A DNA stretch of 64,000 nucleotides, taken from the NCBI GenBank assembly GCA_002280875.1, contig NCEV01000022.1, positions 17,534 through 81,533 of the forward strand, given 5' to 3'. This document shows, one piece after another, positions 46,540 to 56,294 of the stretch (position 1 is the stretch's first letter; every line of letters starts with the position of its first letter). A program made the translations under genes and the position numbers. The notes below the pieces were generated by a model, which saw only the letters and a list, made by a program, of their open reading frames with translations, was not told the DNA's origin and made no database searches. Source of the DNA: Caulobacter sp. 32-67-35. Its GTDB lineage: Bacteria > Pseudomonadota > Alphaproteobacteria > Caulobacterales > Caulobacteraceae.

Positions 46540-47561
46540 TGGCGATCAAGACCTCCATCAACGACGTCAGCAAACTGTCCGGGCCGGAAAAGGCCGCGAT
46601 CGTTCTGCTGTCGCTGGGCGAGGATCACACCCGCATCTGGGAAGCCCTGGATGACGAGGAGATCAAGGAAGTCTCCCAGGCCATGGCGGGCCTCGGCACC
46701 GTGTCGGCCAGCGTCGTCGAAGAGTTGCTGGTCGAGTTCGTCTCGGGCATGAGCTCGACGGGCGCGATCATGGGCTCCTACGAGCAGACCCAGCGCCTGC
46801 TGAACTCCTTCATGCCGCCTGAAAAGGTGGACGCCCTGATGGAAGAGATCCGCGGTCCCGCGGGTCGCACCATGTGGGACAAGCTGGGCAACGTGAACGA
46901 GGCGGTGCTCGCCAACTATCTGAAGAACGAATACCCCCAGACCGTCGCCGTGGTGCTGTCCAAGGTGAAGTCCGACCACGCCGCCCGCGTGCTGGCCTCG
47001 CTGCCGGAAGACTTCGCCCTGGAATGCGTGACCCGCATGCTGCGGATGGAGCCGGTGCAGCGCGAAATCCTCGACAAGATCGAGCAGACCCTGCGCACCG
47101 AATTCATGTCGAACCTGGCGCGCACGTCCAAGCGCGACAGCCACGAGATGATGGCCGAGATCTTCAACAACTTCGACCGCCAGACCGAGGCCCGCTTCAT
47201 CGCGGCCCTGGAAGAGCGCAACCGCGAGGCCGCCGAGCGCATCCGCGCGCTTATGTTCGTGTTCGAAGACCTGTCGAAGCTGGATCCGGGCGGCGTCCAG
47301 ACCCTGCTGCGCGCCACCGGCAAGGAACAGCTGGCCCTGGCCCTGAAGGGCGCCTCGGACAAGCTGCGCGAGATGTTCTTCTCCAACATGTCGGAGCGCG
47401 CCGCCAAGATCATGCGCGAAGACATGGAAAGCATGGGCCCGGTGCGTCTGAAAGACGTCGACCAGGCCCAGGTCGCCATGGTCCAGGTCGCCAAGGACCT
47501 GGCCGCCAAGGGCGAAATCATGCTGGCCGGCTCGGGCAGCGACGACGAGCTGATCTACTGA
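46539..47561 (+). CDS. fliG: FliG, flagellar rotor-switch protein
   Basis: A 340-residue C-ring protein. N domain ([19 protein letters not shown]...), middle domain with the EHPQ-like motif present as [14 protein letters not shown], and the torque-generating C domain with its charged helix ([17 protein letters not shown] ... [17 protein letters not shown]). Intact. It links FliF to FliM/FliN and interacts with the stator. Start overlaps the fliF stop by one base. Confidence 0.97.
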   Translation: MAIKTSINDVSKLSGPEKAAIVLLSLGEDHTRIWEALDDEEIKEVSQAMAGLGTVSASVVEELLVEFVSGMSSTGAIMGSYEQTQRLLNSFMPPEKVDALMEEIRGPAGRTMWDKLGNVNEAVLANYLKNEYPQTVAVVLSKVKSDHAARVLASLPEDFALECVTRMLRMEPVQREILDKIEQTLRTEFMSNLARTSKRDSHEMMAEIFNNFDRQTEARFIAALEERNREAAERIRALMFVFEDLSKLDPGGVQTLLRATGKEQLALALKGASDKLREMFFSNMSERAAKIMREDMESMGPVRLKDVDQAQVAMVQVAKDLAAKGEIMLAGSGSDDELIY

Positions 47562-47574
47562 GGCGGATGGCAGA

Positions 47575-48225
47575 ATGACCGACATCCCCCACAAGCGTTT
47601 CGCCTTCGACACCGTCTTCGACGACGGCGGCGGCGTGGCCTACCAGGCGCCCAAGGTGAAGCGCAGCTTCACGCCCGAAGAGGTCGAGGCCGCCAAGGCC
47701 CAGGGCTATGCGGAGGGCGAGCGCTCGGCGATCGCACGCGCCGAACAACATGCCGCCAATGCTCTGGCCGAGATTTCCCGCGCCGTGCATGAGGCCTTCT
47801 CGACCCTGGCCGCCGTCGCGCACGAGCATCGCTCGGGCTCGGCCTTGTTGGCCCTGGCCGCCGGCCGCAAGATCGCCGACGCCGCCCTTGAGCGCTTCCC
47901 CGAAGCGCCCGCCACCGCCGCTCTGGTGGCCTTGGCCCGCGAGGTCGAGGCCCAGCCCCGCATCACCGTGCGGGTGTCCGAAGATCTGGTCGAGCGCACC
48001 CAGGCGGCGCTTGAGGAAACCGCTCACGCCATCGGGTTCCCGGGTCAGATCGTGGCCCGAGCCGACAACACCATGCCGCCCGCCGCCTTCACCTTTGACT
48101 GGGGTGACGGGCGGGCGTCCTTCGATCCCGACGAGGCCAACCGTCGCGTCGCCGAAGCGCTCGAGGCGGCCATCGCCGCCGAAGGCCTCCACGCCGAACC
48201 CCTGCTTCCTGCTAGCGAAAGCTGA
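47575..48225 (+). CDS. fliH: FliH/FlbE, export ATPase regulator
   Basis: A 216-residue protein: N-terminal [14 protein letters not shown], a helical Ala/Glu-rich region ([33 protein letters not shown]) with GxxxG-like spacing, and a C-terminal domain ([11 protein letters not shown]...). This is the FliH role; in Caulobacter the gene in this position is called flbE. FliH binds the ATPase FliI and docks it to FliN and the export gate. Thirteen bases separate it from fliG. Confidence 0.88.
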   Translation: MTDIPHKRFAFDTVFDDGGGVAYQAPKVKRSFTPEEVEAAKAQGYAEGERSAIARAEQHAANALAEISRAVHEAFSTLAAVAHEHRSGSALLALAAGRKIADAALERFPEAPATAALVALAREVEAQPRITVRVSEDLVERTQAALEETAHAIGFPGQIVARADNTMPPAAFTFDWGDGRASFDPDEANRRVAEALEAAIAAEGLHAEPLLPASES

Positions 48226-48230
48226 CCGCC

Positions 48231-48566
48231 ATGTCCGAAGACAATCTCACGCTCGACGAGTTCGGAGGCCAGATGCTGGCTTCGGAAATGCCCGTCGAGA
48301 TCAGCGATAAGATCGCTTCCGACCTGGCCCCGGTGTTCGATGTTCCCGTCAACATCTCGGCGGTTCTCGGTCGCGCCCACATGTCCGTCGCCCAGTTGCT
48401 GCAACTGGGCCAGGGCAGCATCCTCGAACTGGACCGCAAGGTCGGCGAGGCGATCGACATCTATGTGAACAACCGCCTGGTGGCCCGGGGCGAGGTGGTC
48501 GTCGTCGACGAGCGCCTGGGCGTGACCATGACGGAAATCATCAAGGACGGCGACGCAGCGGGCTGA
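48231..48566 (+). CDS. fliN: FliN, flagellar C-ring protein
   Basis: A 111-residue SpoA/FliN-fold protein: the core reads VNISAVLGRAHMSVAQLLQLGQGSILELDRKVGEAIDIYVNNRLVARGEVVVVDERLGVTM, the canonical FliN signature. Part of the switch complex with FliG and FliM, and docking site of FliH. Sits between flbE/fliH and flbD with spacers of 5 and 27 bases. Confidence 0.96.
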   Translation: MSEDNLTLDEFGGQMLASEMPVEISDKIASDLAPVFDVPVNISAVLGRAHMSVAQLLQLGQGSILELDRKVGEAIDIYVNNRLVARGEVVVVDERLGVTMTEIIKDGDAAG

Positions 48567-48593
48567 GCCTGAAGCGTCAAGGAGGACAAGATC

Positions 48594-49964
48594 ATGCGGC
48601 TTCTCGTCGTTGGTAAACTGAACGGACAGCTCTCCGTCGCCGTGAAGATGGCGATGAACACAGGGGCCAAGGTCTCGCACGTCGAAACCATCGAGCAGGC
48701 GACCCACGCCCTGCGCGCTGGCCAGGGCGCCGACCTGCTGATGGTCGACTACTCGCTGGATATCGCGGGCCTGATCGCGGCCAACGAATCCGAGCGGATC
48801 CGGGTGCCGGTCGTGGCGTGCGGGGTCGACGCCGATCCGATGCGCGCCGCCGCCGCGATCAAGGCCGGGGCCAAGGAATTCATTCCGCTGCCGCCGGACG
48901 CCGAGCTGATCGCCGCAGTCCTGGCCGCCGTCACCGACGACGAGCGCCCGATGATCGTCCGCGATCCGTCGATGGAAAGCGTCATCCGCCTGGCCGACCA
49001 GGTCGCGCCGTCCGACGCCTCGATCCTGATCACCGGCGAAAGCGGCTCGGGCAAGGAGGTGATGGCCCGCTACCTCCATGGCAAGTCGCGCCGCGCCAAG
49101 GCGCCGTTCATCAGCGTCAACTGCGCCGCCATCCCCGAAAACCTGCTGGAAAGCGAGCTGTTCGGCCACGAGAAGGGCGCCTTTACCGGCGCCATGGCTC
49201 GTCGCATCGGCAAGTTCGAGGAAGCCAACGGCGGCACCCTGCTGCTGGACGAAATCAGCGAGATGGACACCCGCCTGCAGGCCAAGCTGCTGCGCGCCAT
49301 CCAGGAACGCGAGATCGACCGCGTCGGCGGCTCAAAGCCGGTCAAGGTCGACATCCGCATTCTGGCCACCTCCAACCGCGACCTGACCCAGGCGGTAAAG
49401 GACGGCACGTTCCGCGAAGACCTGCTCTATCGCCTCAATGTCGTGAACCTGCGCCTGCCGCCGCTGCGCGAGCGTCCGGCCGACGTGCTCAGCCTGTGCG
49501 AGTTCTTTGTGAAGAAGTATTCGGCCGCCAACGGCGTGCAGGAAAAGCCGATCTCGGCCGAGGCCAAGCGCCGCCTGATCGGTCACCGCTGGCCGGGCAA
49601 CGTCCGCGAACTGGAAAACGCCATGCACCGCGCGGTTCTGCTGTCGCCGGGCGCGGAGATCGAGGAATTCGCCATCCGCCTGCCGGACGGTCAGCCGATG
49701 GCGCCCAATCCCGAAGCGGCGGTCGCCCGGGGCGCACAGATGGCCGCCGACGCCGTCTCGCGCGCCTTCGTCGGCTCGACAGTGGCCGAGGTCGAGCAGC
49801 ACCTGATCATCGACACCCTGGAACACTGCCTGGGCAACCGCACCCATGCGGCCAATATCCTGGGCATCTCGATCCGCACCCTGCGCAACAAGCTCAAGGA
49901 ATATGGCGATGCCGGCGTTTCGGTGCCGCCGCCCCAGGGCGGCATGGGCTCCGCCGCCGCCTAG
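48594..49964 (+). CDS. flbD: FlbD, sigma-54-dependent flagellar activator/repressor
   Basis: A 456-residue NtrC-type protein. The N-terminal receiver-like domain (1-115) keeps an Asp (D52, LLMVDYSLD) but is otherwise degenerate. The AAA+ domain has Walker A GESGSGKE (148-155) and the sigma-54-contacting GAFTGA loop (195-200). A Fis-type HTH closes the protein (LEHCLGNRTHAANILGISIRTLRNKLKEYG). In Caulobacter FlbD activates class III/IV flagellar genes such as the hook operon and represses fliF. Confidence 0.96.
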   Translation: MRLLVVGKLNGQLSVAVKMAMNTGAKVSHVETIEQATHALRAGQGADLLMVDYSLDIAGLIAANESERIRVPVVACGVDADPMRAAAAIKAGAKEFIPLPPDAELIAAVLAAVTDDERPMIVRDPSMESVIRLADQVAPSDASILITGESGSGKEVMARYLHGKSRRAKAPFISVNCAAIPENLLESELFGHEKGAFTGAMARRIGKFEEANGGTLLLDEISEMDTRLQAKLLRAIQEREIDRVGGSKPVKVDIRILATSNRDLTQAVKDGTFREDLLYRLNVVNLRLPPLRERPADVLSLCEFFVKKYSAANGVQEKPISAEAKRRLIGHRWPGNVRELENAMHRAVLLSPGAEIEEFAIRLPDGQPMAPNPEAAVARGAQMAADAVSRAFVGSTVAEVEQHLIIDTLEHCLGNRTHAANILGISIRTLRNKLKEYGDAGVSVPPPQGGMGSAAA

Positions 49965-50087
49965 ACCCTTGCTGGGCGCCGCGACCATCGGTCCGGCGCC
50001 CGACATGGCTAATTTGCATTAAGGAACTGGCGACCCCGCGCAAATCGCTTCAAGCGCGAAGAGACCAGAACGGGATCCGATCACCGA

Positions 50088-52190
50088 ATGGCTGACGCCG
50101 CCCTGCCCAAGACCAGCACCGCGATGCCCAGCGCCAGCTCGCTGTGGGCGGGGATTCTGCGCGGCGAAATGGGCCTGGCGGTCGGCGTTGTCGGCATCAT
50201 CGTCCTGCTGATCCTGCCTGTCCCGCCGATGCTGCTGGACCTGCTGCTGGCAGTCTCGCTGACCGGCTCGGTCCTGATCCTGATGACGGCGGTTTTGATC
50301 AAGAAGCCGCTGGAATTCACCTCTTTCCCCACCGTCCTGCTGGTGGCGACCCTGTATCGCCTGGGTCTGAACATTGCCTCCACGCGCCTGATCCTGGGCC
50401 ACGGCCACGAAGGCGCGCACGGCGCCGGCGCGGTCATCGAGGCGTTCGGCAACCTGATGATGCAGGGCAATTTCATCATCGGGGTGATCGTCTTCGTCAT
50501 CCTGGTGGTGGTCAACTTCATGGTCGTGACCAAGGGTTCGGGCCGGATCGCCGAAGTCGCCGCCCGCTTCACCCTGGACGCCATGCCCGGCAAGCAGATG
50601 GCCATCGACGCTGACCTGTCGACCGGCCTGATCGACCAGGACACGGCCAAGCAGCGCCGCAAGGATCTGGAGCAGGAAAGCACCTTTTTCGGCGCCATGG
50701 ACGGCGCATCGAAGTTCGTGAAGGGCGACGCCGTCGCCGGCCTGATCATCACCGGGATCAACATCATTGGCGGCATCCTGATCGGGGTGATCCAGCACAA
50801 GATCCCGATCGGCGAGGCCTCGGCCACCTATACGCTGATGACCATCGGCGATGGCCTGGTCAGCCAGATTCCGGCCCTGATCATCTCGATCGCGGCCGGC
50901 ATGGTCGTGTCGAAGGCTGGCGTCGAGGGCTCGGCCAACGCCGCCCTGACCAAGCAGCTGTCGATGAACCCGGTGGCGCTGGGCATGGTCTCGGCCTCGT
51001 CGGGCGTCATGGCCCTGATCCCGGGGATGCCGATCCTGCCGTTCGCGGCCCTGTCGCTGGGGGCGGGCTTCCTGGCCTATCGCCGCTCGATGACCGCCAA
51101 GCTGCCCCAGCCGATCGATCCCGAGCTGGCCGAGGCGGCCGCCAGCGAGCCGGAAGAAGAGCCGATCAGCGCGTCCCTGGCGATCGACGACGTCAAGATC
51201 GAGCTGGGCTATGGCCTGCTGACCCTGATCAACGATCTGGACGGCCGCCGCCTTACCGACCAGATCCGCGCCCTGCGCAAGACCCTGGCCACCGAGTTCG
51301 GCTTTGTCATGCCGCCGGTGCGCATCCTGGACAACATGCGCCTGGCCAATCAGGGCTATGCGATCCGCATCAAGGAAATGGAAGCCGGCGCTGGCGAGGT
51401 TCGCCTGGGCATGCTGATGGCCATGGATCCGCGCGGCGGCCAGGTCGAACTGCCCGGCGAGCATGTGCGCGAGCCAGCCTTTGGCCTCCCGGCCACCTGG
51501 GTGGCCGATGACCTGCGCGAGGAAGCCACCTTCCGCGGCTACACCATCGTCGATCCGGCCACCGTGCTGACCACGCACCTGACCGAGATCCTGAAGGAAA
51601 ACATGGCCGACCTGCTGTCCTATTCGGAAGTGCAGAAGCTGCTGAAGGACCTGCCCGAGGGCCAGAAGAAGCTGGTCGACGATCTGATCCCCGGCGTCGC
51701 CACCGCCACCACCGTACAGCGCGTGCTGCAGGCCCTGCTCAAGGAGCGGGTGTCGATCCGCGACCTGCCGCAGATCCTGGAAGGCATCGGCGAGGCCGCC
51801 CCGCACACCAGCTCGGTCACCCAGCTTGTCGAGCAGGTCCGCGCCCGTCTGGCCCGCCAGCTGTGCTGGGCCAATCGCGGCGACGACGGCGCCCTGCCGA
51901 TCATCACCCTGTCGGCCGAGTGGGAGCAGGCCTTCGCCGAGGCTCTGGTCGGTCCGGGCGACGACAAGCAGCTGGCCCTGGCGCCGTCGCGCCTGCAGGA
52001 GTTTATCCGCGGGGTCCGCGAGGCCTTCGAACGCGCCGCGCTGCAGGGCGAGGCCGCGGTCCTGCTGACCAGCCCCGGCGTGCGCCCCTATGTCCGGTCG
52101 ATCATCGAGCGCTTCCGGGGCCAGACGGTGGTGATGAGCCAGAACGAGATCCATCCGCGCGCCCGACTCAAGACTGTCGGTATGGTCTGA
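50088..52190 (+). CDS. flhA: FlhA, flagellar export-gate protein
   Basis: A 700-residue protein with eight predicted membrane helices in the first 330 residues and the FHIPEP-family segment (LIVATLYRLGLNIASTRLIL-like, FVILVVVNFMVVTKGSGRIAEVAARFTLDAMPGKQMAIDADL). The C-terminal cytoplasmic ring domain binds chaperone-substrate complexes. It is intact. A spacer of 123 bases after flbD, with TAA/TTAA half-sites near 50010-50025, suggests its own promoter. The stop codon lies in an 18-base palindrome. Confidence 0.97.
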   Translation: MADAALPKTSTAMPSASSLWAGILRGEMGLAVGVVGIIVLLILPVPPMLLDLLLAVSLTGSVLILMTAVLIKKPLEFTSFPTVLLVATLYRLGLNIASTRLILGHGHEGAHGAGAVIEAFGNLMMQGNFIIGVIVFVILVVVNFMVVTKGSGRIAEVAARFTLDAMPGKQMAIDADLSTGLIDQDTAKQRRKDLEQESTFFGAMDGASKFVKGDAVAGLIITGINIIGGILIGVIQHKIPIGEASATYTLMTIGDGLVSQIPALIISIAAGMVVSKAGVEGSANAALTKQLSMNPVALGMVSASSGVMALIPGMPILPFAALSLGAGFLAYRRSMTAKLPQPIDPELAEAAASEPEEEPISASLAIDDVKIELGYGLLTLINDLDGRRLTDQIRALRKTLATEFGFVMPPVRILDNMRLANQGYAIRIKEMEAGAGEVRLGMLMAMDPRGGQVELPGEHVREPAFGLPATWVADDLREEATFRGYTIVDPATVLTTHLTEILKENMADLLSYSEVQKLLKDLPEGQKKLVDDLIPGVATATTVQRVLQALLKERVSIRDLPQILEGIGEAAPHTSSVTQLVEQVRARLARQLCWANRGDDGALPIITLSAEWEQAFAEALVGPGDDKQLALAPSRLQEFIRGVREAFERAALQGEAAVLLTSPGVRPYVRSIIERFRGQTVVMSQNEIHPRARLKTVGMV

Positions 52191-52204
52191 CGGCGCGCCG
52201 TCAG
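52187..52204. terminator. Perfect 18-base palindrome at the flhA stop
   Basis: CTGACGGCG / CGCCGTCAG with no spacer; the TGA stop is inside the left arm. A second stem GTCGCCGC / GCGGCGAC (52230-52237 with 52253-52260) follows. No T tract on either. Confidence 0.5.
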
Positions 52205-52306
52205 GCCGTTGCAACAACCTGAAGTGTCAGTCGCCGCCGGAACCGCCCCCGAGCGGCGACGTTAGTTTCCCCGGGTAGGGGCTGACGACACCGACGGAGT
52301 TTTCAG

Positions 52307-52798
52307 ATGAACCGCACCAGAATCGCCCTTTTCGCCGCCGCCGCGACCCTGACTTTCGCCGGGGCGGCCTTCGCGCAAACCGCTCTGACCCCCGGTCAAC
52401 AGATCCCCATGACCGCCTCGCCCATGGCGACCCCGACCGCGCCCATGACGACGCCAGTCCCGCCTGCCGAGGCGACCACGACGACCTCCTCGCCGGTGAC
52501 CGCGACGACCACCCCGCCGGCCGCGCCCAATGCCGACACCGGCGCCGCGCCGGCCTCTGCGGTGGTCGCCAGCGACTTCAAGGTCGGCTCGGAAGTCAGG
52601 GATCCGGCCGGCGTGACCATCGGCACGATCTCCGGGACCAGCGCCGCAGCCGATGGTTCGGTCAATGTCGTGATTGCCAATGGCGCGACGAAATTCGCCC
52701 TGCCCAGCGCCAGCCTGTCTTCCAAGGCCGGCGTCCTCGCCACCACCGCCACCAAGGCCCAGATCGACGCTACCCTGGCGGCCGCCAAGCCCCAATAA
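52307..52798 (+). CDS. Exported Thr/Pro/Ala-rich protein with PRC-barrel-like end
   Basis: A 163-residue protein. Signal peptide 1-23 (ends AFAQ). Residues 25-90 are low-complexity Thr, Pro, Ala. Residues about 95-150 read VGSEVRDPAGVTIGTISGTSAAADGSVNVVIANGATKFALPSASLS, which looks like a PRC-barrel (variant) domain often seen in alphaproteobacterial envelope proteins. Function unknown. Preceded by GGAG-poor TTTTCAG; transcribed from its own 115-base upstream region. Confidence 0.65.
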   Translation: MNRTRIALFAAAATLTFAGAAFAQTALTPGQQIPMTASPMATPTAPMTTPVPPAEATTTTSSPVTATTTPPAAPNADTGAAPASAVVASDFKVGSEVRDPAGVTIGTISGTSAAADGSVNVVIANGATKFALPSASLSSKAGVLATTATKAQIDATLAAAKPQ

Positions 52799-52906
52799 GG
52801 ACTTCCGCTCGCAGAAGCTCTGGCCCGCCCGGCATTGCCGAGCGGGCTTTGCGCTGATAGCCATGCGCCAAGGCGGCGGGTTTTCGCCGATTTCGGGTTT
52901 GTTCGT

Positions 52907-53296
52907 ATGCCTCCGGTCAAGAAGACAAAATCCAGCGGAGCCCTGTTCTGGGACCTCCTGACTTTTGACCGGCTCGTGACGGGTCCGGTGATCCACCTGA
53001 TCTATTGGGCCGGCCTGGGCGTCGTGGCCCTGTTCGGCTTTTCCGTCGTTGGCGCGGCCGTGGGCCTTGCGTTGAAGGAGCCCGGTGTGGGCTCGCTGTT
53101 GCTGGCCTTCCCCGTGTTGATCGCGGGCCTGCTGGTCGCCGGCGCCATGGTGCTGCTGTGGCGCGCCTTCTGCGAGTTCTATGTGGCCATCTTCCGGATC
53201 AGCGAAGATCTGCGGGCGCTGCGTCAGACCAGCGACGCTGACCACGCCGCGATTCGCCTCCGTCCCGCGCGCGAAGTTCCTCCGCGCGAAGACTGA
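52907..53296 (+). CDS. DUF4282 membrane protein
   Basis: A 129-residue protein: FWDLLTFDRLVTGPVIHLIYWAGLGVVALFGF, the DUF4282 signature with two membrane helices (about residues 25-47 and 60-85), then FCEFYVAIFRISEDLRALRQ, the conserved cytoplasmic helix. The family has no assigned biochemical role. ATG 52907 gives MPPVKKT and is preferred over a start 72 bases upstream that adds a non-conserved segment. Confidence 0.85.
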   Translation: MPPVKKTKSSGALFWDLLTFDRLVTGPVIHLIYWAGLGVVALFGFSVVGAAVGLALKEPGVGSLLLAFPVLIAGLLVAGAMVLLWRAFCEFYVAIFRISEDLRALRQTSDADHAAIRLRPAREVPPRED

Positions 53297-53372
53297 GGGT
53301 TTCGATGGTCGTCATGACCGCAGTCTGACCCGTCCCTGACGGGGCCGACCTCCCGGGCCTTGAAGCCCGTCT

Positions 53373-53792
53373 CTAGCGACCGCCGACGGCAATACGGCGC
53401 AGGCCCAGTTCGTCCAACTGGGCGGCCTCGAACTTGTCCATCTTCTTGGTCTGAAGAACTTTGGCCGCCTCGGCCACGTGCTCATATTTCTTCAGCGCCT
53501 CGAAGGCGAAGGACAGCGCATCGCGCGCGCCCTGTTCTTCGATCTGGCTCTGCTCGATCTGCAGCATCATGTTGGCGCGAAGGCGCTTGGAGCCTTCGCG
53601 ATAGCTGGTCATCATCCAGGCCGCATCGCTGCAGGTTTCCGCCTGCTTGGCTTCGGCTTCGGCTTCCGCGTCCAGCATCGCCACGCGCAGCTCGGCGGCT
53701 ACGCGGCGCTCGACGATGTCGGCCAATCGCTTCTGAAGGGTCTCGACCTCGTGGGTCGAGATGCGGATCAGGGATGCGGCCCACTTGGTCAT
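53373..53792 (-). CDS. fliJ: FliJ, flagellar export chaperone/stalk protein
   Basis: A 139-residue protein that is almost entirely one long antiparallel coiled coil ([43 protein letters not shown] and [48 protein letters not shown]). This length and helix pattern and the four-base overlap with fliI identify FliJ, which binds the centre of the FliI hexamer and FlhA. It is the second gene of a two-gene operon. Confidence 0.92.
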   Translation of the reverse strand: MTKWAASLIRISTHEVETLQKRLADIVERRVAAELRVAMLDAEAEAEAKQAETCSDAAWMMTSYREGSKRLRANMMLQIEQSQIEEQGARDALSFAFEALKKYEHVAEAAKVLQTKKMDKFEAAQLDELGLRRIAVGGR

Positions 53793-55126
53793 GCGTGGTC
53801 ACTCTCAAGGATACTGCCCAGGTGTCCGAAGGAATCATCGAGGCTGGTGGCCTCGTCCTTGTCCTGGCTGAGGAACTCTTCGATCGCCGGATTGAGGCGA
53901 ATGGCGCGGTCGACGATCGGATCGGCCCCGGCGCGATAGGCGCCGATGCGGATCAGCTCTTCCATGTTGGCATAGGCCGCCATCACCTGGCGGGCGCCTT
54001 TGACGATGGCGCGCTCATGGTCGTACTGGCAGCCGGGCATGGTCCGGCTGATGGACTTCAGCACATTGATCGCCGGGAAGCGGCCGCGCTCGGCGATGGC
54101 CCGTTCCATGACGATGTGGCCGTCCAGGATACCGCGGGTGGCGTCGGCGATAGGTTCGTTGTGGTCGTCGCCGTCCACCAGCACGGTGAAGAGGGCGGTA
54201 ATCGGCGCGGCCGTGCTGCCGTCTGGACGGATCGGGCCCGGTCCGGCCCGTTCCAGCAGCTTGGGCAGTTCGGTGAAGACGGTGGGCGTATAGCCCTTGG
54301 TGGTCGGCGGCTCGCCGGCGGCCAGGCCGATCTCGCGCTGGGCCATGGCGAAGCGGGTGACCGAGTCCATCAGACACAGGACTTCCAGGTCCTGGTCACG
54401 CAGATATTCGCTGATCGCCAGCGTCATGTAGGCGGCCTGGCGACGGGTCAGGGCGGGCTCGTCCGAGGTGGCGACTACGACGATGGCGCGCTTGAGGCCT
54501 TCCTCGCCGAGGGTCTCCTCGATGAACTCGCGCACCTCACGGCCGCGTTCGCCGATCAGGCCCACCACGACGGCGTCGCAGGTGGCTTCCTTGGCCAGCA
54601 TCGACAGCAGCACCGACTTGCCGACGCCCGAGCCGGCGAAAATGCCCAGACGCTGGCCCCGGCAGGTGGTGGTGAAGACGTTCATCGATCGTACGCCCAG
54701 GTCCAGGCGCTCGCCAACCCGGCCCCGCGCATGGGCGGGTGGGGGCGAGGCCTTCAGTGGGTAGGGCACTTCGCCCTGGGGCAGGGGCCCCAGTCCGTCG
54801 ATGGGTTCGCCAAAGGCGTTGATGATGCGGCCCAGCCAGGCCCTCGTCGGGCGCACGGTGGCCCCTTCGGGCATGATGCGGATCTCGGCGCCGGGGGCGA
54901 CGCCCTCGACGGGGCCAAAGGGCATCAGCAGAGCGCGCGTTTCGCGGAAGCCGACGACCTCGGCCGGCAGGACCGGCAGGCCCAGGCGATCGATCTCGAC
55001 CCGGGCGCCGACCGCCAGACGCGTGAGGCCGCCGCGCGCCTCGATCAGGAGGCCATTCACGGCGGCGACGCGACCGGAAATGGTCAGCGGGTCGATACGT
55101 TCAATGGCGGCGATCAGGCTACGCAA
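53789..55126 (-). CDS. fliI: FliI, flagellar export ATPase
   Basis: A 445-residue F1-beta-like ATPase with Walker A GSGVGKS (K170), the Walker B segment [29 protein letters not shown], and the TSS-ATPase motif [20 protein letters not shown]. It energises unfolding and delivery of substrates to the FlhA gate. Convergent with the DUF4282 gene. Upstream of its start, a TTAACC half-site (about 55168-55173) may mark CtrA control. Confidence 0.96.
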   Translation of the reverse strand: MRSLIAAIERIDPLTISGRVAAVNGLLIEARGGLTRLAVGARVEIDRLGLPVLPAEVVGFRETRALLMPFGPVEGVAPGAEIRIMPEGATVRPTRAWLGRIINAFGEPIDGLGPLPQGEVPYPLKASPPPAHARGRVGERLDLGVRSMNVFTTTCRGQRLGIFAGSGVGKSVLLSMLAKEATCDAVVVGLIGERGREVREFIEETLGEEGLKRAIVVVATSDEPALTRRQAAYMTLAISEYLRDQDLEVLCLMDSVTRFAMAQREIGLAAGEPPTTKGYTPTVFTELPKLLERAGPGPIRPDGSTAAPITALFTVLVDGDDHNEPIADATRGILDGHIVMERAIAERGRFPAINVLKSISRTMPGCQYDHERAIVKGARQVMAAYANMEELIRIGAYRAGADPIVDRAIRLNPAIEEFLSQDKDEATSLDDSFGHLGSILESDHA

Positions 55127-55183
55127 ATCGGTTCTCGGTGGTGAAGGTCCATCCTCGGCCGACAGCGTTAACCACCGGTGAAA

Positions 55184-56173
55184 TTAGGGATGTGTTAGGG
55201 CGAGCCGGGTGGTGAAAAACGCCGCAACCACCGTGTTGAAGGTGTGGTGGAACGCCGCACGGTCGAAGTCTGGCGCGCTGTTGCACAGCTGGGCCAGGTT
55301 CTTGCGGGCATAGTCGTCGCAGGGCGTCAGGAAGTCGAAGTGCCGGGCCTTTGGAACGATGCGATAGTCGACGCTGGCGGGCAGGGCGGCCTTCACGGCG
55401 CTGGCGTGGAACGGATCCGGCAGGATTTCATCATCGGCGGCGCGCCACAGCTGCACCGGCGCCTTCAGGGCCTTCAGGCTCTCAGCCTTGAACGTGTAGC
55501 CCAGGGCTGGCGCGGCCGAGACCACGGCGCCTATGCGGGGGTCGTGAATCCAGGGCGCGGTCGCGGCCTCGGCAGCCACCGGCGCGCGCTTGACCATCTG
55601 GCACTCATAGTGGCCGGGATTCACGCCGCAATGGGGCTCGATGCGACGCAGGTCAGGTTCGCCGCCGGCCGCGGCCAGCACGGTTAAGCCGCCTGACGAG
55701 AAGCCGAACGCGCCGATCCGCCCGGGATCAAGGCTCGCATGCTGCGTCCAGTCGGCCAGCATGTAGTCGATCAGCACATGCAGCTGACGAGGCCGGTTGG
55801 CCATGTCGAGGGCGCGGCTCTGGTCCTTGTAGTTGTCGCCGGTATGGGTGAGGGCGGCGACCACGAAGCCTGCCTTGGCCAGGGCGATGGCGGTGTCGTA
55901 GTGGCCGCCAAACCAGCCGCCATTTCCATGCGACATCACCACCAGCGGCAGCTTCTGGCCCTCAAGCGGCGCGCCCTGGGCGACCGGGATATTGCCCATG
56001 CCCCGGGCCGGCGCGGTCGGTGTGGCGCCGGTGGGGTACCAGACGCCCACCTCGATCGGCGCCCCTTGCGGATCGGGAACCTGGATCACCTGAAACCCGG
56101 CATTGGGCTGAGCGGCGACGGGTAAAGCGATGGCGAGAAAGGCGAGGGCGAAAAGGGTCGGGGCGAGCCGCAT
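55184..56173 (-). CDS. Secreted dienelactone-hydrolase-family protein
   Basis: A 329-residue protein with a signal peptide (MRLAPTLFALAFLAIALPVAAQ). The hydrolase core shows VVMSHGNGGWFGGHYDTA (oxyanion hole), GAFGFSSGGLT (nucleophile Ser in GFSSG), an Asp in RAADDEILP and a His in PKARHFDFL. It resembles the platelet-activating-factor acetylhydrolase/dienelactone-hydrolase-like family of exported esterases. ATG 56173 follows AGGAG; a longer start lacks a ribosome site and would precede the signal peptide. Confidence 0.85.
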   Translation of the reverse strand: MRLAPTLFALAFLAIALPVAAQPNAGFQVIQVPDPQGAPIEVGVWYPTGATPTAPARGMGNIPVAQGAPLEGQKLPLVVMSHGNGGWFGGHYDTAIALAKAGFVVAALTHTGDNYKDQSRALDMANRPRQLHVLIDYMLADWTQHASLDPGRIGAFGFSSGGLTVLAAAGGEPDLRRIEPHCGVNPGHYECQMVKRAPVAAEAATAPWIHDPRIGAVVSAAPALGYTFKAESLKALKAPVQLWRAADDEILPDPFHASAVKAALPASVDYRIVPKARHFDFLTPCDDYARKNLAQLCNSAPDFDRAAFHHTFNTVVAAFFTTRLALTHP

Positions 56174-56294
56174 GGGCGATCTCCTGTTGCGATGACAGGA
56201 GCAGGCTTGGCCCGGCAAAACGGCGCTCTCCAGCGCGCTTTCGCGAATGGGCGAACGGGTTCGCGAAGCGGCGAACTGTGCTTATAGGACGGTG

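Noticed and set aside
50019-52217. Open frame of about 730 codons antisense to flhA
   Set aside because: Composition artefact of GC-rich third positions; the product is Gln/Arg/His-rich without a family.
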